Assembly (NCBI GenBank): GCA_963576565.1
Contig: OY755038.1
Location: forward strand, 15,012,087-15,076,086
DNA: 64,000 bases
Direction: 5' to 3'
Origin: Aspidapion aeneum
Taxonomy: Eukaryota > Arthropoda > Insecta > Coleoptera > Brentidae
Shown here: one piece after another, positions 45,681 through 57,052 of the stretch
Layout of the letters: every line of letters starts with the position of its first letter
How positions within the stretch are numbered: the first letter of the stretch is position 1
Made by a program: the position numbers and the translations under genes
The notes under the pieces: model-generated
Databases searched by the model: none
The model's input: the letters and a program-made list of their open reading frames with translations, nothing else
Told to the model about the DNA's origin: nothing

Positions 45681-48600
45681 CTAAAACAAATAAGAATTGA
45701 ACTCCTCAAGAAATTTTTTTTATTACAAACACACAGAGTTGGGCAGATTACTTGATATAAGTAGTGGAGTATAAGTAAGGTCACTCATCGTCAAGCAAGC
45801 TTTTCGATAAGTGTCCTTAAGTATAAGGGCCTAAACAGCTGATTTTAAATGTCAACCAAGGGATAACCAGAAGTAATTAGATAGTTTAAGTTGTGCTACG
45901 TATTTTTACGTAAGCATGAGATTTGACAGTTACGCAAGCGCACTTCGTCACACCGTCGTCAAGGTCACGTTAGGAGCTTACGTATTTACGTTAGCTTACG
46001 GCAGTCTGCGGGCACCTTAACGTTACCAAAGAATAGAATTGGTTGATTGGCCGATCGAAAAATGAGGCCTAGACGATAATTTCCGCTTCCAGTACAGACG
46101 ATTCTTTGCAAATATATTCCTACTGTAGTTGAAAAGACAAAAAACATAATTGTAGCTTCAAAAAAACACAGTGCCGAATTCCATATTCTCTGCTATTAGT
46201 AGACTTGTTATGGTAACGTAAAAACATTCAACTTAAACTCAAATTTGGAACAAAACATAGAGCGCTTAACGTGCAGTTTTATGTAAAAATACGTAGCACA
46301 AGTTAAACTATCTATTACTAGTTATTTGCTTGAAAACGGCTCATATGTAGTTAGCGAAGTCCACGGCAGCATTTGACTTTTATCCGGCGAGCTTTGCAAC
46401 ATTGAGGGGCAGATGGCGCTGAAATAAATTCCTCTAGTACGCAATACTTGTTCTTAGCTTACCTTGTTCAAGTCCAAAAACCAGCAACATAAATGTCACG
46501 GTAATAATGAAACACACAGCTTTTGTCCATTCCAAAACGATCTTCGTAGCTGACATGGCAACGTGTTTCATGTTGCTATGTTGAGTCATTCGGACAGTAA
46601 CCGACCTGAAAAATTAATATTGGTACAATTTCATTAAAAACTTAAAACATGACAATAAGACCTTTAGATTTCCTTAATAAAAGTCATAAAAAGCATCTAA
46701 ACATAGACCTTGTGCTGATTAAAGTTCTTTAATCCTAATGTCATTAATAGTAAGCGTTTCGTGTTAAAAATAATGTCCTTACTCGATTAGCAAAGCAGCT
46801 GATTTAAAATACTAGCGACATCTTCGCGAATAGTCCCGAACTAATCAAATCAATATATTTCTGGCACCTGCGATTAGTTTGGAATTTAAAATAGCGAACG
46901 CAGATTCTCGTCAAGCAATCAATTCGATTTTGTCACGGATAATAGAACATGACGGATTGGATTTGACCAAAGCAAAAGCGACAAATCAAAAATGGCCGCG
47001 GTCCCGATCTTTTTAACCATTGACATTTCGTCCTCTGGTTTAGAAATGTCAAGGGCTTGTCAGACATCGTTTTTTTATTTCATTGTTTTTTCCAGTTTTT
47101 TTAGTTAAATTTTGGATGAAATCTAACTGTTAAAAACTGTTCTAAGAATTTTGTTTCCATTAGAGTAGGAAAAGTCCGAGAATTTCTTTATTTTTTAACA
47201 CAAACAGAACAATATTAACCGCAACTGACAGTTGACAATTCCATGATAAAACCAAAGTATAAGTAGGTTTAGTTAGGCTGCCTACCAGTGCCCAACTATT
47301 TTTACCACGTTTTCAGTGGTAATGTCAAATGCATGGTGTACCTACTGCTTCTATTTTGGTTGGTTATGAAATCCAATCTCTGGGTGTTCTAGTATCTCTG
47401 GATTTTTTTCAATCGTTACTCGGAGTTGAAAGAGTATTAACAATGGATGGAAATTAGTTATAAAATAAACAATATGCTTTTCAAGCCTTTCAAACTAGTT
47501 ATTTACAAACATGACAGAAAACAGAATTTTTTTCCACTTTTCTACACAACCCCCTTATCTGTTAATACACTTTTCACAACAGTTTGACAGTCTCTTAATC
47601 CCGTTTTCATAAAAGGAAGCTGGGCGGGTATCTAGCCAGTTGCACACGAATACCTCCACCTTTTCATTGGTCTGAAATTGCTCGCTTCTCAGTAAATCTT
47701 TGAGTGGGCCAAACATATGAAAATCGCAAGGTGACAAATCTGGACTGTGTGGAGGGTATTCCAGCACAGTCCAGTGCATTTCTTTGATTTTGGCCTGTGT
47801 TAAAGCTGCCGTATCAGGTCTAGCGTTGTCATGCAGGAGCAACACGTCTTGGATGGGGTGTGCTTTTCTCTTTTGGCGATAATCAAGCTTTACCTGGTCG
47901 AGTAAGTTGCAGTAGTAAGCCGCGTTTATTGTTATTCGCTCGTGCAAAAAATCGACCAACAAAACCCCTCTCCAGTCCCAGAAAACGGTCGCTAAAACTT
48001 TGCATGCAGAAATGATGGTACGCGGACGACGTGGGTGACTCACGTCGTCGATGCGCTCACGGCCGTCGTTAATTTCTTTGCACCAAGTTTTTACAGGTAC
48101 CCACGACAGCGTCTTATTTCCGAACTGTGCTCGCCATCTGCATCGAATTCCAGCAGGTTTCACGTTTTCGCGGGTAAGAAATTTAATGATTATTCTTTGC
48201 GCAACACTGCTGTGTACTTTCTTCTCGCTCATTGCGATTGCTCCTGGCCAAATGAACATCGCGGCACTACCAGCCGCCTACATGCTGCTGAATATCCCTA
48301 CTCCAAAATTATAACGGCCTTGTTCATCTGGAATGACTTTTCCGTTAGTAAGTTTAAAAGGCTTGTTTATATTTGATCCACCCACGTAAAAATAAATTGA
48401 TAAAACAAAGCATTTTTTTATCCAAACCTAAAACTTGTACAAATACAAAATTAGATGAACCCACTACTTATAAACTATAGTGGCAACTCCGGCCTATGTC
48501 TGTCCCTTTTTTTTTTCTCGTGTCATTTTCTATCTGTCTATATTTGAACACACGGTTGTTTGCCACTCTAGATCTACAGCAGGTTTATTGTGGACACTGA

Positions 48601-50858
48601 AAGGCACTATAAAGTGTATTCAGTTCTCTAGTTAATTCTCTAAGACATTGTTTTATGGTTTTGTTTGGTTTTGCCTATAGACGAGAATATGCTAATGATG
48701 GCTTTACTTTTTGGTTTTCTACGGTCGTTATTTAGGCTATTACTGTAGAACCAATGACTATATGACCAATATAGAGTGGCAACCGGCCAGCCTTGCAACA
48801 ATGAGGGGCAGATGGCGCTGAAATAAATTCATCTATTACACAATACTCAGAAACAACTACTATGATCTAATGGCATTTGTATGATAGTAGTCCCTGAATA
48901 TTGCGTACTAGACGAATTTATTTCAGCGCCATCTGCCCCTCAATGTTGCAAAGCTCGCCGGTTGCCACTCTATATGGGTGATATACTCATTGGTAGAATC
49001 TATCATTAAGGCTTAAGATTAAGGATATTGTCACGCTTAACGGTCTATACCCGGTGCCTCCACCATGTCACGCTTAACGGTCTTACAAGCCTTCAGGGCG
49101 CTAATTCCCCGCCTTCTAAGACCGTACAAGCTTCTTTTTTCCCCCTGACCACTTTTAACGCCCGGATTGTGTCAACAGGGTTGGCACAAGCCGCGACGGT
49201 TTCCGCGTCCTTCGGGATCGTTCCCTTAAAAGCGAAAGATCCAGGGACTAAAAACGCTGTCCAGAGAAAACAGGATATTGGTAGTACAAATGTTTATAAT
49301 GGTTAACTTTGGGTTACACAATAATAATGAGGGTAATTTACTTACATTTACTGTTGCATCGGCACTGCACTTTTGTGGAAATTATATTATTCACGTCCCT
49401 TGACTCGGGTATTCTTTAGGAAAACTTATCGCCCTCTCGATTTTGCTGGCCTCGGCCACCTGACGTGCTTCCCTTCTTGGCCCCCAAAAACTGAATGCCA
49501 CGACCCCCCAAAAAGCCACCGTCACCTTCTCCGTTCCGCTTACACGTCCGTCCTTTTGCGTGACAGCTCACTTCCACGTCTCGCAAAAGTCGAGTATGTC
49601 AACGTTCTATTGGTCAATTCACGCAAACCCCGAAATGACTTCGATTTCTGCAGGGTCAGCGTAACCTAGTTTTTGGCCTAGGAACCCAGAGCAACGAACC
49701 CATTACGATGTTTGCGTAATTGTTTAGATTAACTGCGTCACCCAAAAATTCCACATGCAATTTATAACTTTGAAAGAATATTAAATGCCTTTTTGGGATA
49801 ATCGTCACAATATATCCTTGAAGAAGTTACCTTTAATTTTATAATAAAATTAGAAAACTTACCAATCTTCTTTTTCAATCAGTTCTTTAATATAACTCGT
49901 GCAATAGGCGATCACATTGTAAAACATCAGGGAGTACAGTCCTGTAACTTTCTTTTGGGGACAGTTTGTCCCACCGAAGCTGCACAGGAGAACTCGGTCG
50001 CACATCATAAAGAAGACTAACTAAAAACAAAACACTTTGTAGTATTTATACAGAGAGATATCCAGTTTAATAGAATATAACAGGTTTATCCGAGGAACCT
50101 GATTTTTAAGATATATTGAGTGAGCCAAAAATTGTTTTTTTTTAAACGTGCTCTGACTTTGGCCTCGATCGGCCACTTTGCAAAATTTTTAGCTCCTTTT
50201 ATAGATAAAAGATGAAACTTTGTTGAGGCGACTCAAAATTTGACATATGTAAAGAGTCCAAGATACTGGAGAGCTTTAAAAATTGAGTAAATTTCACCCT
50301 GATGCGAAGAATGTGTCTGGGATCCTGGACTTGATTTTTGTCAATGAGGCCTTCTTCGCCTACCTAGGTATCACTTATCTAAATTGGCTTTGAAATAGAA
50401 AAGTAATAAAAATTTTAAATCAGGAGTATTTAGACTAAAAATTGTCTTGTTTTTACAAAAATTTTTGATCCAGTCATCCAATTTTCATAATTTAAAACTA
50501 TTTCAAGAGATATGAGACTTTTTCGATTTGGCTTGAAATTTGACATATTTTATAAATCCGGAAAGATGCTGCACTTAATGAGTGCAGTCATTACAATTTT
50601 TGGTCTAAATACTCCTTATTTAAAATTTGTATAACTTTTCTATCTCATAACCAATTTAGACAAGTGATACCTCGGTAGGCGAAGAAAGTATGGGCATTTT
50701 GCCTCATTGACAAAATTCACACTTATATGGAATTTGGAAATTTGGTGGTAGCAATCTGTAAACATACCTGTGTAGCTAATGTTGAAATGTTGGTCATTTT
50801 CATAAAAATGTTTTCGCATCTTTCTATTGGCGAATAAATCTTGCATAGAAAATTCCAT
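45163..50858 (-). CDS. RING gene B: membrane RING-H2 E3 ligase, TRC8/RNF139-like
   Basis: Modelled exons are 50768-50858, 49863-50016, 46463-46605 and 45163-45680, all GT-AG with consistent phases, giving 301 residues. The protein has several hydrophobic helices (VTGLYSLMFYNVIAY, VCFIITVTFMLLVFG, FVDLFLPLLLVL, SLAMILLTFLTFYG). Its C-terminal RING-H2 has ligands at about C255, C258, C270, H272, H275, C278, C289 and C292 (CAVC, CQHMFHAVC, CPIC). Layout and sequence match RING gene A, which encodes the same region in one exon. The likely role is an ER/membrane ubiquitin ligase of the TRC8 type, judged only from the RING and membrane layout. Introns carry MITEs and a dead mariner. The 3' flank is amplified as array B. 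Confidence 0.78.
45863..46330. mobile_element. MITE in RING gene B last intron
   Basis: AGTAATTAGATAGTTTAAGT...GCTACGTATTTTTACGTAA on the left is mirrored by TTATGTAAAAATACGTAGC...ACTATCTATTACT on the right, about 450 bp apart. Confidence 0.7.
46385..46449. mobile_element. Half copy of MITE family M beside exon 3
   Basis: CCGGCGAGCTTTGCAACATT and GATGGCGCTGAAATAAATTC match one arm of the family at 16108-16350. It ends 13 bp from the exon 3 boundary (46463). Confidence 0.75.
46463..46605 (-). CDS. RING gene B exon 3
   Basis: The acceptor TTTTTCAG ends at 46606 and the donor GTAAGC begins at 46462; phase is 2 in, 1 out. It encodes SVTVRMTQHSNMKHVAMSAT, KIVLEWTKAVCFIITVTFML and LVFGLEQ, matching ILEWAKAVVVVVCFREQG of RING gene A. 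Confidence 0.8.
47555..48259 (-). mobile_element. Mariner transposase with internal deletion
   Basis: The open frame is 234 codons. The N-terminus SSVAQRIIIKFLTRENVKP begins the HTH region, which ends DDVSHPRRPRT. The sequence then jumps to VFWDWRGVLLVDFL, and the later core has LLLHDNARPD and SPDLSPCDFHMF, with 34 residues between the Asp of HDNA and the Asp of PCD, i.e. mariner DD34D. The segment with the first catalytic Asp is missing (family length is about 345 residues), so it is inactive although still open. It lies in the large intron of RING gene B. Confidence 0.88.
48756..48988. mobile_element. Foldback MITE family M, copy 2
   Basis: GACTATATGACC and TATATACTC-type outer ends enclose mirrored GATGGCGCTGAAATAAATTC / GAATTTATTTCAGCGCCATC. 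233 bp, in the RING gene B intron. Confidence 0.85.
49028..49670. other. GC-rich block of unknown origin in RING gene B intron
   Basis: This 640-bp stretch is clearly richer in G and C than its surroundings. The word TGTCACGCTTAACGGTCT occurs twice at its start (49030 and 49067). ORFs of 92 and 98 codons exist but match nothing I know. It may be an LTR or other inserted repeat. Confidence 0.4.
49863..50016 (-). CDS. RING gene B exon 2
   Basis: The donor GTAAGT begins at 49862; the acceptor is TTAG ending at 50017 (or TTTTTAG ending at 50021, which adds one Leu codon and changes phase). It encodes FFMMCDRVLLCSFGGTNCPQ, VTGLYSLMFYNVIAYCTSYI and KELIEKED, with Trp completed by the next exon. 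It aligns with FFTLCEWIL...LFYSVFGYFATRL of RING gene A. Confidence 0.72.
50768..50858 (-). CDS. RING gene B candidate first coding exon
   Basis: The ATG at 50856-50858 sits in a good context (CCAACATGG) and the frame reads MEFSMQDLFANRKMRKHFYE NDQHFNISYT to a GTATGT donor at 50767, phase 1. That phase fits the 50016 acceptor, and the total coding length is divisible by three. There is no homologue in RING gene A to confirm it. Confidence 0.45.
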
Positions 50859-50935
50859 GTTGGTCTAGAATATTTTCTGAAAATATCTGTAAAAATGAAT
50901 TAAATTAAATTTTTTATATTTTTCAAGCTCACTTA

Positions 50936-51368
50936 GAGGTGTCCCAAATAGAAGCAACCACATGGGGATTTTGGAAACGGTAAGAGATACGAGATCAGGT
51001 ATTGTATCAATATTAAAGATATCTACAGGGGTTACTAAAATATCGAGCAAAAACTAAAAATGTGTTTTTTGAAAAATTGAAATATCGCCGCCATCTTGCA
51101 AACAAATTTAATGAAATTTGGTAGTTTTATATAAGCAACTACGGCCCATCGAATGACGTTAACAATTTTTTTTAGGCCTTCTAGTTTTTCTGAAACCATA
51201 GCCAACTTTGTTATTTCTTATGACCGCCATATTGAATTTATACGTCAATAAATAGAGCATTATTTATAGGCTTATTATACACGGTTGAAAAGCTCCTTTT
51301 ATGGTTTATACTCGTATCTCTTACCGTTTCCGAAATCCCCATGTAGTGGCTTTTATTTGGGACACCCT
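50936..51368. mobile_element. Short relative of the CAGGGTGTCCC inverted-end element
   Basis: GAGGTGTCCCAAATAGAAGC on the left and GCTTTTATTTGGGACACC on the right; inverted similarity covers about 60 bp (ATGGGGATTTTGGAAACGGT and complement). It shares TATCGAGCAAAAACTAAAAA with 28918-30584. Confidence 0.75.
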
Positions 51369-51956
51369 TTATAATGGACATGATAATAACCAACAGCTTT
51401 ACGTTTACTAAATTATATTTTTATTTACATTTATACAGGGTGTAAGTAACTATGAATGAGGATTTTAAAAACTCTGATAAGAATGGTCGGCACCCTGTAC
51501 ACAGGATGTTCCAAGTTCGATGTTTTTGGGAGGATTGAGGTATATCTAGCGGAAAACTGACCTCAACTTGCAACTTGATTTTCAAGAGATGAATAAAGGT
51601 GAAAACCGCATCTTGATATGGCAAGTCCTTTTTAAGCTACGAGGGGTTTTTAAGAAATCTGCATTTTGGGAGGGGGACAATAACTTTCTTATTTATGAAA
51701 ATTTAATCTGTCACTTTTAGTTTTTGAGATAAATCATAAAGTTAACCTTTTTCTTATGGAATCACCTTCTTTTTATTAAAATTTTAAAATCACCGTATAA
51801 TTTCCTTTAAAATGACGTATCATACTCAATATCTTTTAATTGTTTTATTTTTTAAAGACCTATTTATTTGTACACTTAATTTTTTTATTTGATTATTTTC
51901 AAATATTTTAAACTCAGTAAAAAAATAAAAGAAAAACAAACAACATAAAAATTTAC

Positions 51957-52248
51957 AATAAATTGGTAAAAAAATTTTTTAAGTCACAAGTTTTTATAAA
52001 ATGCACTAAAAATTAAAAAATAATTTTCTAACATTCTAATATTATCATAATAATAAAAGCGATGGCCGACTGATGGAAATCTTGACGATGTTAGCACGAT
52101 AAGATATCCGTATCAATTAAATATCACTATTTGCAAGAATCAATCTAACAGAAAAATGCAGATAATATTAGAATGTTAGAAAATTATTTTTTAATTTTTA
52201 GTGCATTTTATAGAGCTTGTGACTAAAAAAAATTTTTTACCAATTTAT
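51957..52248. repeat. Inverted repeat with about 88-bp arms
   Basis: Arms 51957-52046 and 52161-52248 (TAATTTTCTAACATTCTAAT pairing with ATTAGAATGTTAGAAAATTA) flank a 114-bp loop. It is non-coding. Confidence 0.8.
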
Positions 52249-52339
52249 TTTCTACTTTTTAGTCTCAGCTATCTACTCTATTAAATGAAAATATTTGTTT
52301 AATAACAGAACAGAAGAGTTTATTCTAGATTATAATGAA

Positions 52340-53290
52340 ATCGCTGATCGTGAGTTGTTTGAAAACTCATTTTTCTATTGGGGGAAGGAGAGGGTGGGGG
52401 TAGAGGTAGAAATATATGTTTTGTTTGGGCTGTATTGTTATCGGACCTTTATGCATATACCAAATTTTATAAAAGTCATTTGAAGTGAAGTGTGTCAAAA
52501 ACGCATTTTTTATGGAAGGGGGTGAAGGGTAGGGGTGGGAGGACATTTTTTCATTATTGTTGTATTGTCATCGGACCACTATATGCATACCAAATTTCAT
52601 CCAAATCGGATAATGGGAAGTGTGTCAAAAACGCATTTTTCTATAGATGGGGGTGGGGGTAGGAGTGGTAGGATTTTTTTTTTCAATGTTGTATTGTCAT
52701 TGGACCACTATATGTATACCAAATTTCATCCAAATCGGATAATGGGAAGGGTGTCAAAAATGCATTTTCTATGGAAGGGGGTGGGGGTATGGGTGGGAGG
52801 ATATTTTTTCATTATTGTTGTATTGTCATCGGACCACTATGTGATTACCAAATTTCATCCAAATCGGATAATGGGAAGTGTGTCAAAAACTCATTTTTCT
52901 ATGAAACGGGTGGGGGTAGGTGTGGGAGGATATTTATTTCTTAATATTGTATTGTCATCGGATCACTATATGTATACCAAATTTCATCCAAATCGGATAA
53001 CGGGATGTGTGTCAAAAACAAATTTTTCTATGGAAAGGGGTGGGGGTAGGGGTGGGAGGATATTTTTTTTTATTGTTGTATTATCATCGGACCACTATCT
53101 GTATACCAAATTTTATCCAAATCGGATAACGGGAAGTGTGTCAAAAATACATTTTTCTATAGAAGGGATGGTGGTAGGGTGGGAGGATATTTTTTTCTTA
53201 ATGTTGTATTGTCATGGGACCACTATGTGTGTACCAAATTTCATCCAAATCGGATAATGGGAAGTGTGTCAAAAACGCTTTACAAGATTT
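52340..53290 (+). repeat. 129-bp tandem repeat, about seven units
   Basis: CAAATTTCATCCAAATCGGA recurs at 52461, 52591, 52720, 52849, 52978, 53107 and 53235. Each unit has a G-rich stretch (GGGGGTGGGGGTAGG) and GTATTGTCATCGGACCACTA. The period is 43 codons, so one frame stays open for 240 codons. Confidence 0.9.
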
Positions 53291-53299
53291 GATAGTTAG

Positions 53300-54163
53300 T
53301 TAGTTAGACAGAACATCTGAAGTTAAATAAAAGCTTGTAAAAAATATACAGAAATGAAACGGTCATTTCATAAGAAAATAGCAATTTTATGTGCTATCTC
53401 AAAAACTAAAATTGACTGATAAAATTTAATTTGACAATTGGATTATTTATAAAAAAATCTATAAAAAGCAATTTACATCAAAATTAGATTTTCAGAAAAA
53501 AAAAGTTAGAGGCCCTCTCCCTAAATACAAACTTTTCAAAAAACTAGCTTCTCCTACAAATCGTGCCTTGCAAGTTGGGGTCATCTTTTTTCTGTCCCAG
53601 AAATACCTAAAACCCCCCAAAAACACCGAATTTGGCACACTCTATATCTCTCTATGAACCATAACAGCACAGCCCTTTGTTTGTTAAAACGTTGGCTTTT
53701 GCTTCTAAAATTATAAAAAAAAAACAATTAGGTTAAGTACCTACAGTGATATTAGATTCATGGGAATTATTTATTATTAATATTGTGAGTAAATATTATA
53801 ATAACCGATTGAATAATAACCTAAGTACATTTTAAATAAACAAGTTCTTCAAATATTTTTTCCTCATTTTATTTTTATTATCATTACTTATAAATAGGAA
53901 ATTTCAAATTCCAGAATTTTTTTCCAAATCATCAATAAACAGTTAAATAACACACAAACAAGCTTAAAAATAAGCAGCCAAAGACCTTTAGCTGAGTTTG
54001 ATATTAATTTATATCTTAATTCAACATTTAATTAATTTTAAAACAAAATAAAGATATTTTTGAGAAATGTAAAAATTTTATATTTTCAGATGTCGTTGAT
54101 AAGGCGCCATCTGTAGAGGTGAACTTTGCCCCTCGTGGACAACATCGTACCACAGAAGAAAAA
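53300..54163. other. Gene-free spacer
   Basis: The part at about 53340-53480 resembles, in reverse, 51670-51770 (TTTTAGTTTTTGAGAT word), so the satellite may sit in a larger element. Nothing else seen. Confidence 0.35.
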
Positions 54164-54934
54164 TACTCTGCCAATCTATGGGCACCTAAGCTCACACTGG
54201 ATACTATAGTTATAGTGTATGTACGTGAAAGCTAATATAACTAAAAACAGAAGTATATTTTATTGAACTCCAGACTCAATTACCTTTCGTTTGATACCAC
54301 ACAAGCCATGTTTTGACTTAAACTCTAATTTTTCAAATCTACCCCCACCCTTTTTTTAAAAACTAAAATGTATTTTGTTTAACTCCAGACTCAATTACCT
54401 TTCGTTTGATATCACACACGCCATATTTCCACTTAAACACTAATTTTTGAAATTTACCCCCAACCTTTTTTTTTAAATAAACTAAAATGTATTTTGTTTA
54501 ACTCCAGACTCAATTACCTTTCGTTTGATATCACACACGCTATATTTTTACATAAACTCTAATTTTTGAAATCTACCCCTACCCTTTTATTTGGCTTGTG
54601 TTTGGTGGATTTTCTTCATTTTCAAATGGGACCACCTCAACCCAAAACCCAGCCTGGGTACCAAATTTCATTAAAATCGGGCAAGCCGTTTTTGAGTTCT
54701 GCGCGTTGGTTGTTACAGACAGACATACAGACACACAGAGAGACAGACAGACAGACAGACAGACATACAGACAGACAGACAGACAGACAGACAGACGGCG
54801 CAACAAAAAAGTTTCAAAATCATCTGAAACGCAAAGATATATAAAAATTTTTGAAATCGGAGCAACTTTTTTTTTCTCGAAAAAATTAGGATCACCATAG
54901 CTCACACTACTATAGTATAGTAGTAGTGTGAGCT
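54164..54934 (+). mobile_element. Hairpin-ended non-autonomous element, copy 3
   Basis: It starts TACTCTGCCAATCTATGGG after a run of A, as copy 1 does, and ends GTGTGAGCT at 54934. The same internal blocks and a long CAGA/CATA tract (about 54717-54797) are present. Confidence 0.75.
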
Positions 54935-55050
54935 AATAATAAATAATATTGTATTAAAAAATATGGCCGGTTTTAGACGGCTAGATCGACAAAAATATTA
55001 TTTATTTTACTGAAAATCAATTGATACAATAAAAAAAATTAAATAATAAA

Positions 55051-55235
55051 AACACCCAACTGCTTAATTTACTTGTAGGTACTAGTCGCAGTTGAGTACA
55101 AAATTGATAGGTATACCTATAATGTACGACATGCTTCAACTTTTACTTTTGATGCCCAAAGCGCACTTACGAAATTTTGTAATTTTGTACCCAACTGCGA
55201 CTAGTAGTTACAAGTAAATTTAGCAGTTGGGTGTT
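55051..55235. mobile_element. MITE with about 55-bp inverted ends
   Basis: AACACCCAACTGCTTAATTT and GTACTAGTCGCAGTTGAGTAC are mirrored as GTACCCAACTGCGACTAGTA and TTAGCAGTTGGGTGTT. 185 bp. Confidence 0.85.
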
Positions 55236-55379
55236 TTTTTATTTATTTATTTTTTATTTCCAACTTTTGTGTTTAATTCTTATTCAGCCTAATAAAAAAC
55301 ACTGCATTTACAATTCATTTAGCTTTACCCAAAAAGTACGTGTAGATTTTCTACGCACGCGAACAGTGTTACCTTCCAT

Positions 55380-55880
55380 TGTGGGAAGGTGGGGGAGGAG
55401 AGAGGGAGGAGAAAACTAGTAAAATAGTGTCGAAAAAACTCTTAAAGCGTGGGCCGAAAAAATTTTTGAAATCGCTTTAAATTTGTGAAATGTATAGCTA
55501 CAACTATCACTAATAAGGAGGGTGGGGAGAAGAGAGGAATAGGAAGGGGGAAACTAGTAAAATGATGTTGGAAGAAAAGTCTTAAAGCGTGTGCAGAAAG
55601 AGTTTTTAAAATCGCTCTATATTTGTGAAAGTTATAGCTATAACTATTACTAATAAGGATGGTGGAGATGAGAGAGAGGAAGAGGCGGGGGGGGGGACTA
55701 GTAAAATGATGTTGGAAGGAAAAAAAATCTGAAAGCGAATGCAGAAAGAATTTTTGAAATCACTTCATATGTGATAAAATTATGCGACTATGGTTTTTGA
55801 AAAAGGTGGGGGGAATGACAGGAGGGGAGATGGGTGAGAGCAGGGAGGACTAAAAGTAACTACAGCAAATAAGAGGACAT
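55380..55880. repeat. Diverged purine-rich tandem repeat, about 140 bp
   Basis: ACTAGTAAAAT recurs at 55415, 55553 and 55697, each after a G/A-rich run and followed by AAAGCG and TTTTTGAAATC-type words. Confidence 0.7.
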
Positions 55881-56064
55881 TTGCAATGGGTAATGAAAGG
55901 AATTTCAATAAAATCGCCTAAAATTGAGATAATTTGTATGCCGTAAAGCCTCCATCATGTGACAAAATGGCGTCTGAAGACCGCCATGTTGATTCCTGTT
56001 TAAAAAATATAGCCTATAGCACCTTCGGGATCAGTAGCAATTCAACGACACCTTTTTTAGAATT

Positions 56065-57052
56065 AAAATTTCGGACTTTCATTGTCTTTATTTATTTTAA
56101 AAGACGACGTTTGGGTTAGTAAGTATTTCTAACCGTTATCAAGTGTAAACTCAACAATCTAGTCTCTAGGCTACTACTTATACTACTTGGTGTGAAGTCA
56201 GGTGTGACGGCCCGCCCCCTTTTTTAATCCTAAGACGCCTGTTTTCCTTAAGAAGTGGTTTCCATATGTTTGGTATGTCCGTGCTTGGTTGACTGAAAAC
56301 TTCTTTATTCTGCATTATAAACGCAAATTCAATAAACTTTCGTTTTCGCCAATGCGACTCCTTATGTAAAACTTTAGCTTCTGACCACTGAATCCTATGA
56401 TTTGATCATGCATGATCTGCTAAACCGGATTTTTCAATATCCCTTAATTGGGTACTTTTTTGATGTTCATTTACTCTAACCTGAAGAGGGCGTTTCGTTT
56501 CACCTACATATGATTTACCACACTCACACGGGATTCGGTAAATACATTCCTTATTATTTGAGGGATTGTCTGGTTTTATTTTAGTTACAAAACTTCTTAT
56601 CGTATTTCCCGAAGAAAATAGTGTTCTTATATTATAGTGTTTAGCTATTCGTCTTATGATTTCTGAAATCCCTTGAACATATGGAATGTTAATAACACTT
56701 AACGGATTATTATTTTGAAAATTTGGTCAGAAGCTAAAGTTTTACATAAGGAGTCGCATTGGCGAAAACGAAAGTTTATTGAAGCTGCGTTTATAATGCA
56801 GAATAAAGTTTTCAGTCAACCGAGCACGGACATACCAAACATATGGAAACCACTCCTTAAGGAAAACAGGCGTCTTAGGATTAAAAAAGGGGGCGGGCCG
56901 TCACACCTGACTGCACACCAAGTAGTATAAGTAGTAGCCTAGAGACTAGATTGTTTAGTTTACACTTGATAACGGTTAGAGATACATACTAACCGAAACG
57001 TCGTGTTTTAAAATAAATAAAGATAATGGAAGTCCGAAATTTTATTTCTACA
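56065..57052. mobile_element. Two Penelope-like element 3' ends in inverted arrangement
   Basis: The left copy on the minus strand (about 56716 down to stop at 56178) reads LSVINIPYVQGISEIIRRIA, then ECIYRIPCECGKSYVGETKR (GIY-YIG-type endonuclease block), then after an in-frame TGA (56406-56408) SEAKVLHKESHWRKRKFIE to SHLTSHQVV. The right copy on the plus strand (56725 to stop 56930) carries only the last 65 or so codons with the same ending. Outer tails are mirrored to both ends. The reverse transcriptase core is missing from both. Confidence 0.85.
56962..57006 (+). ncRNA. Degenerate hammerhead-like fold in Penelope tail
   Basis: Outer helix ACAC/GTGT, core TTGATAAC (variant of CTGANGA), stem GGTTAG/CTAACC with loop AGATACATA, then GAAACGTC. 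The same fold is at 15607-15651. Layout equals that at 33031-33076, but two core bases differ from the catalytic consensus, so activity is doubtful. Confidence 0.4.

Noticed and set aside
45410..45784. 124-codon minus-strand ORF
   Set aside because: It is in a different frame from the RING gene B exon it overlaps and runs into the intron. It is a shadow.
52535..53257. 240-codon open frame
   Set aside because: It is translation of a 129-bp tandem repeat (43 codons). Openness follows from the period, and the protein is low-complexity with no domain.
54566..54905. ORFs rich in Thr-Asp-Arg-Gln or Cys-Leu-Ser-Val
   Set aside because: They are translations of the CAGA/CATA tract in the hairpin-ended element.
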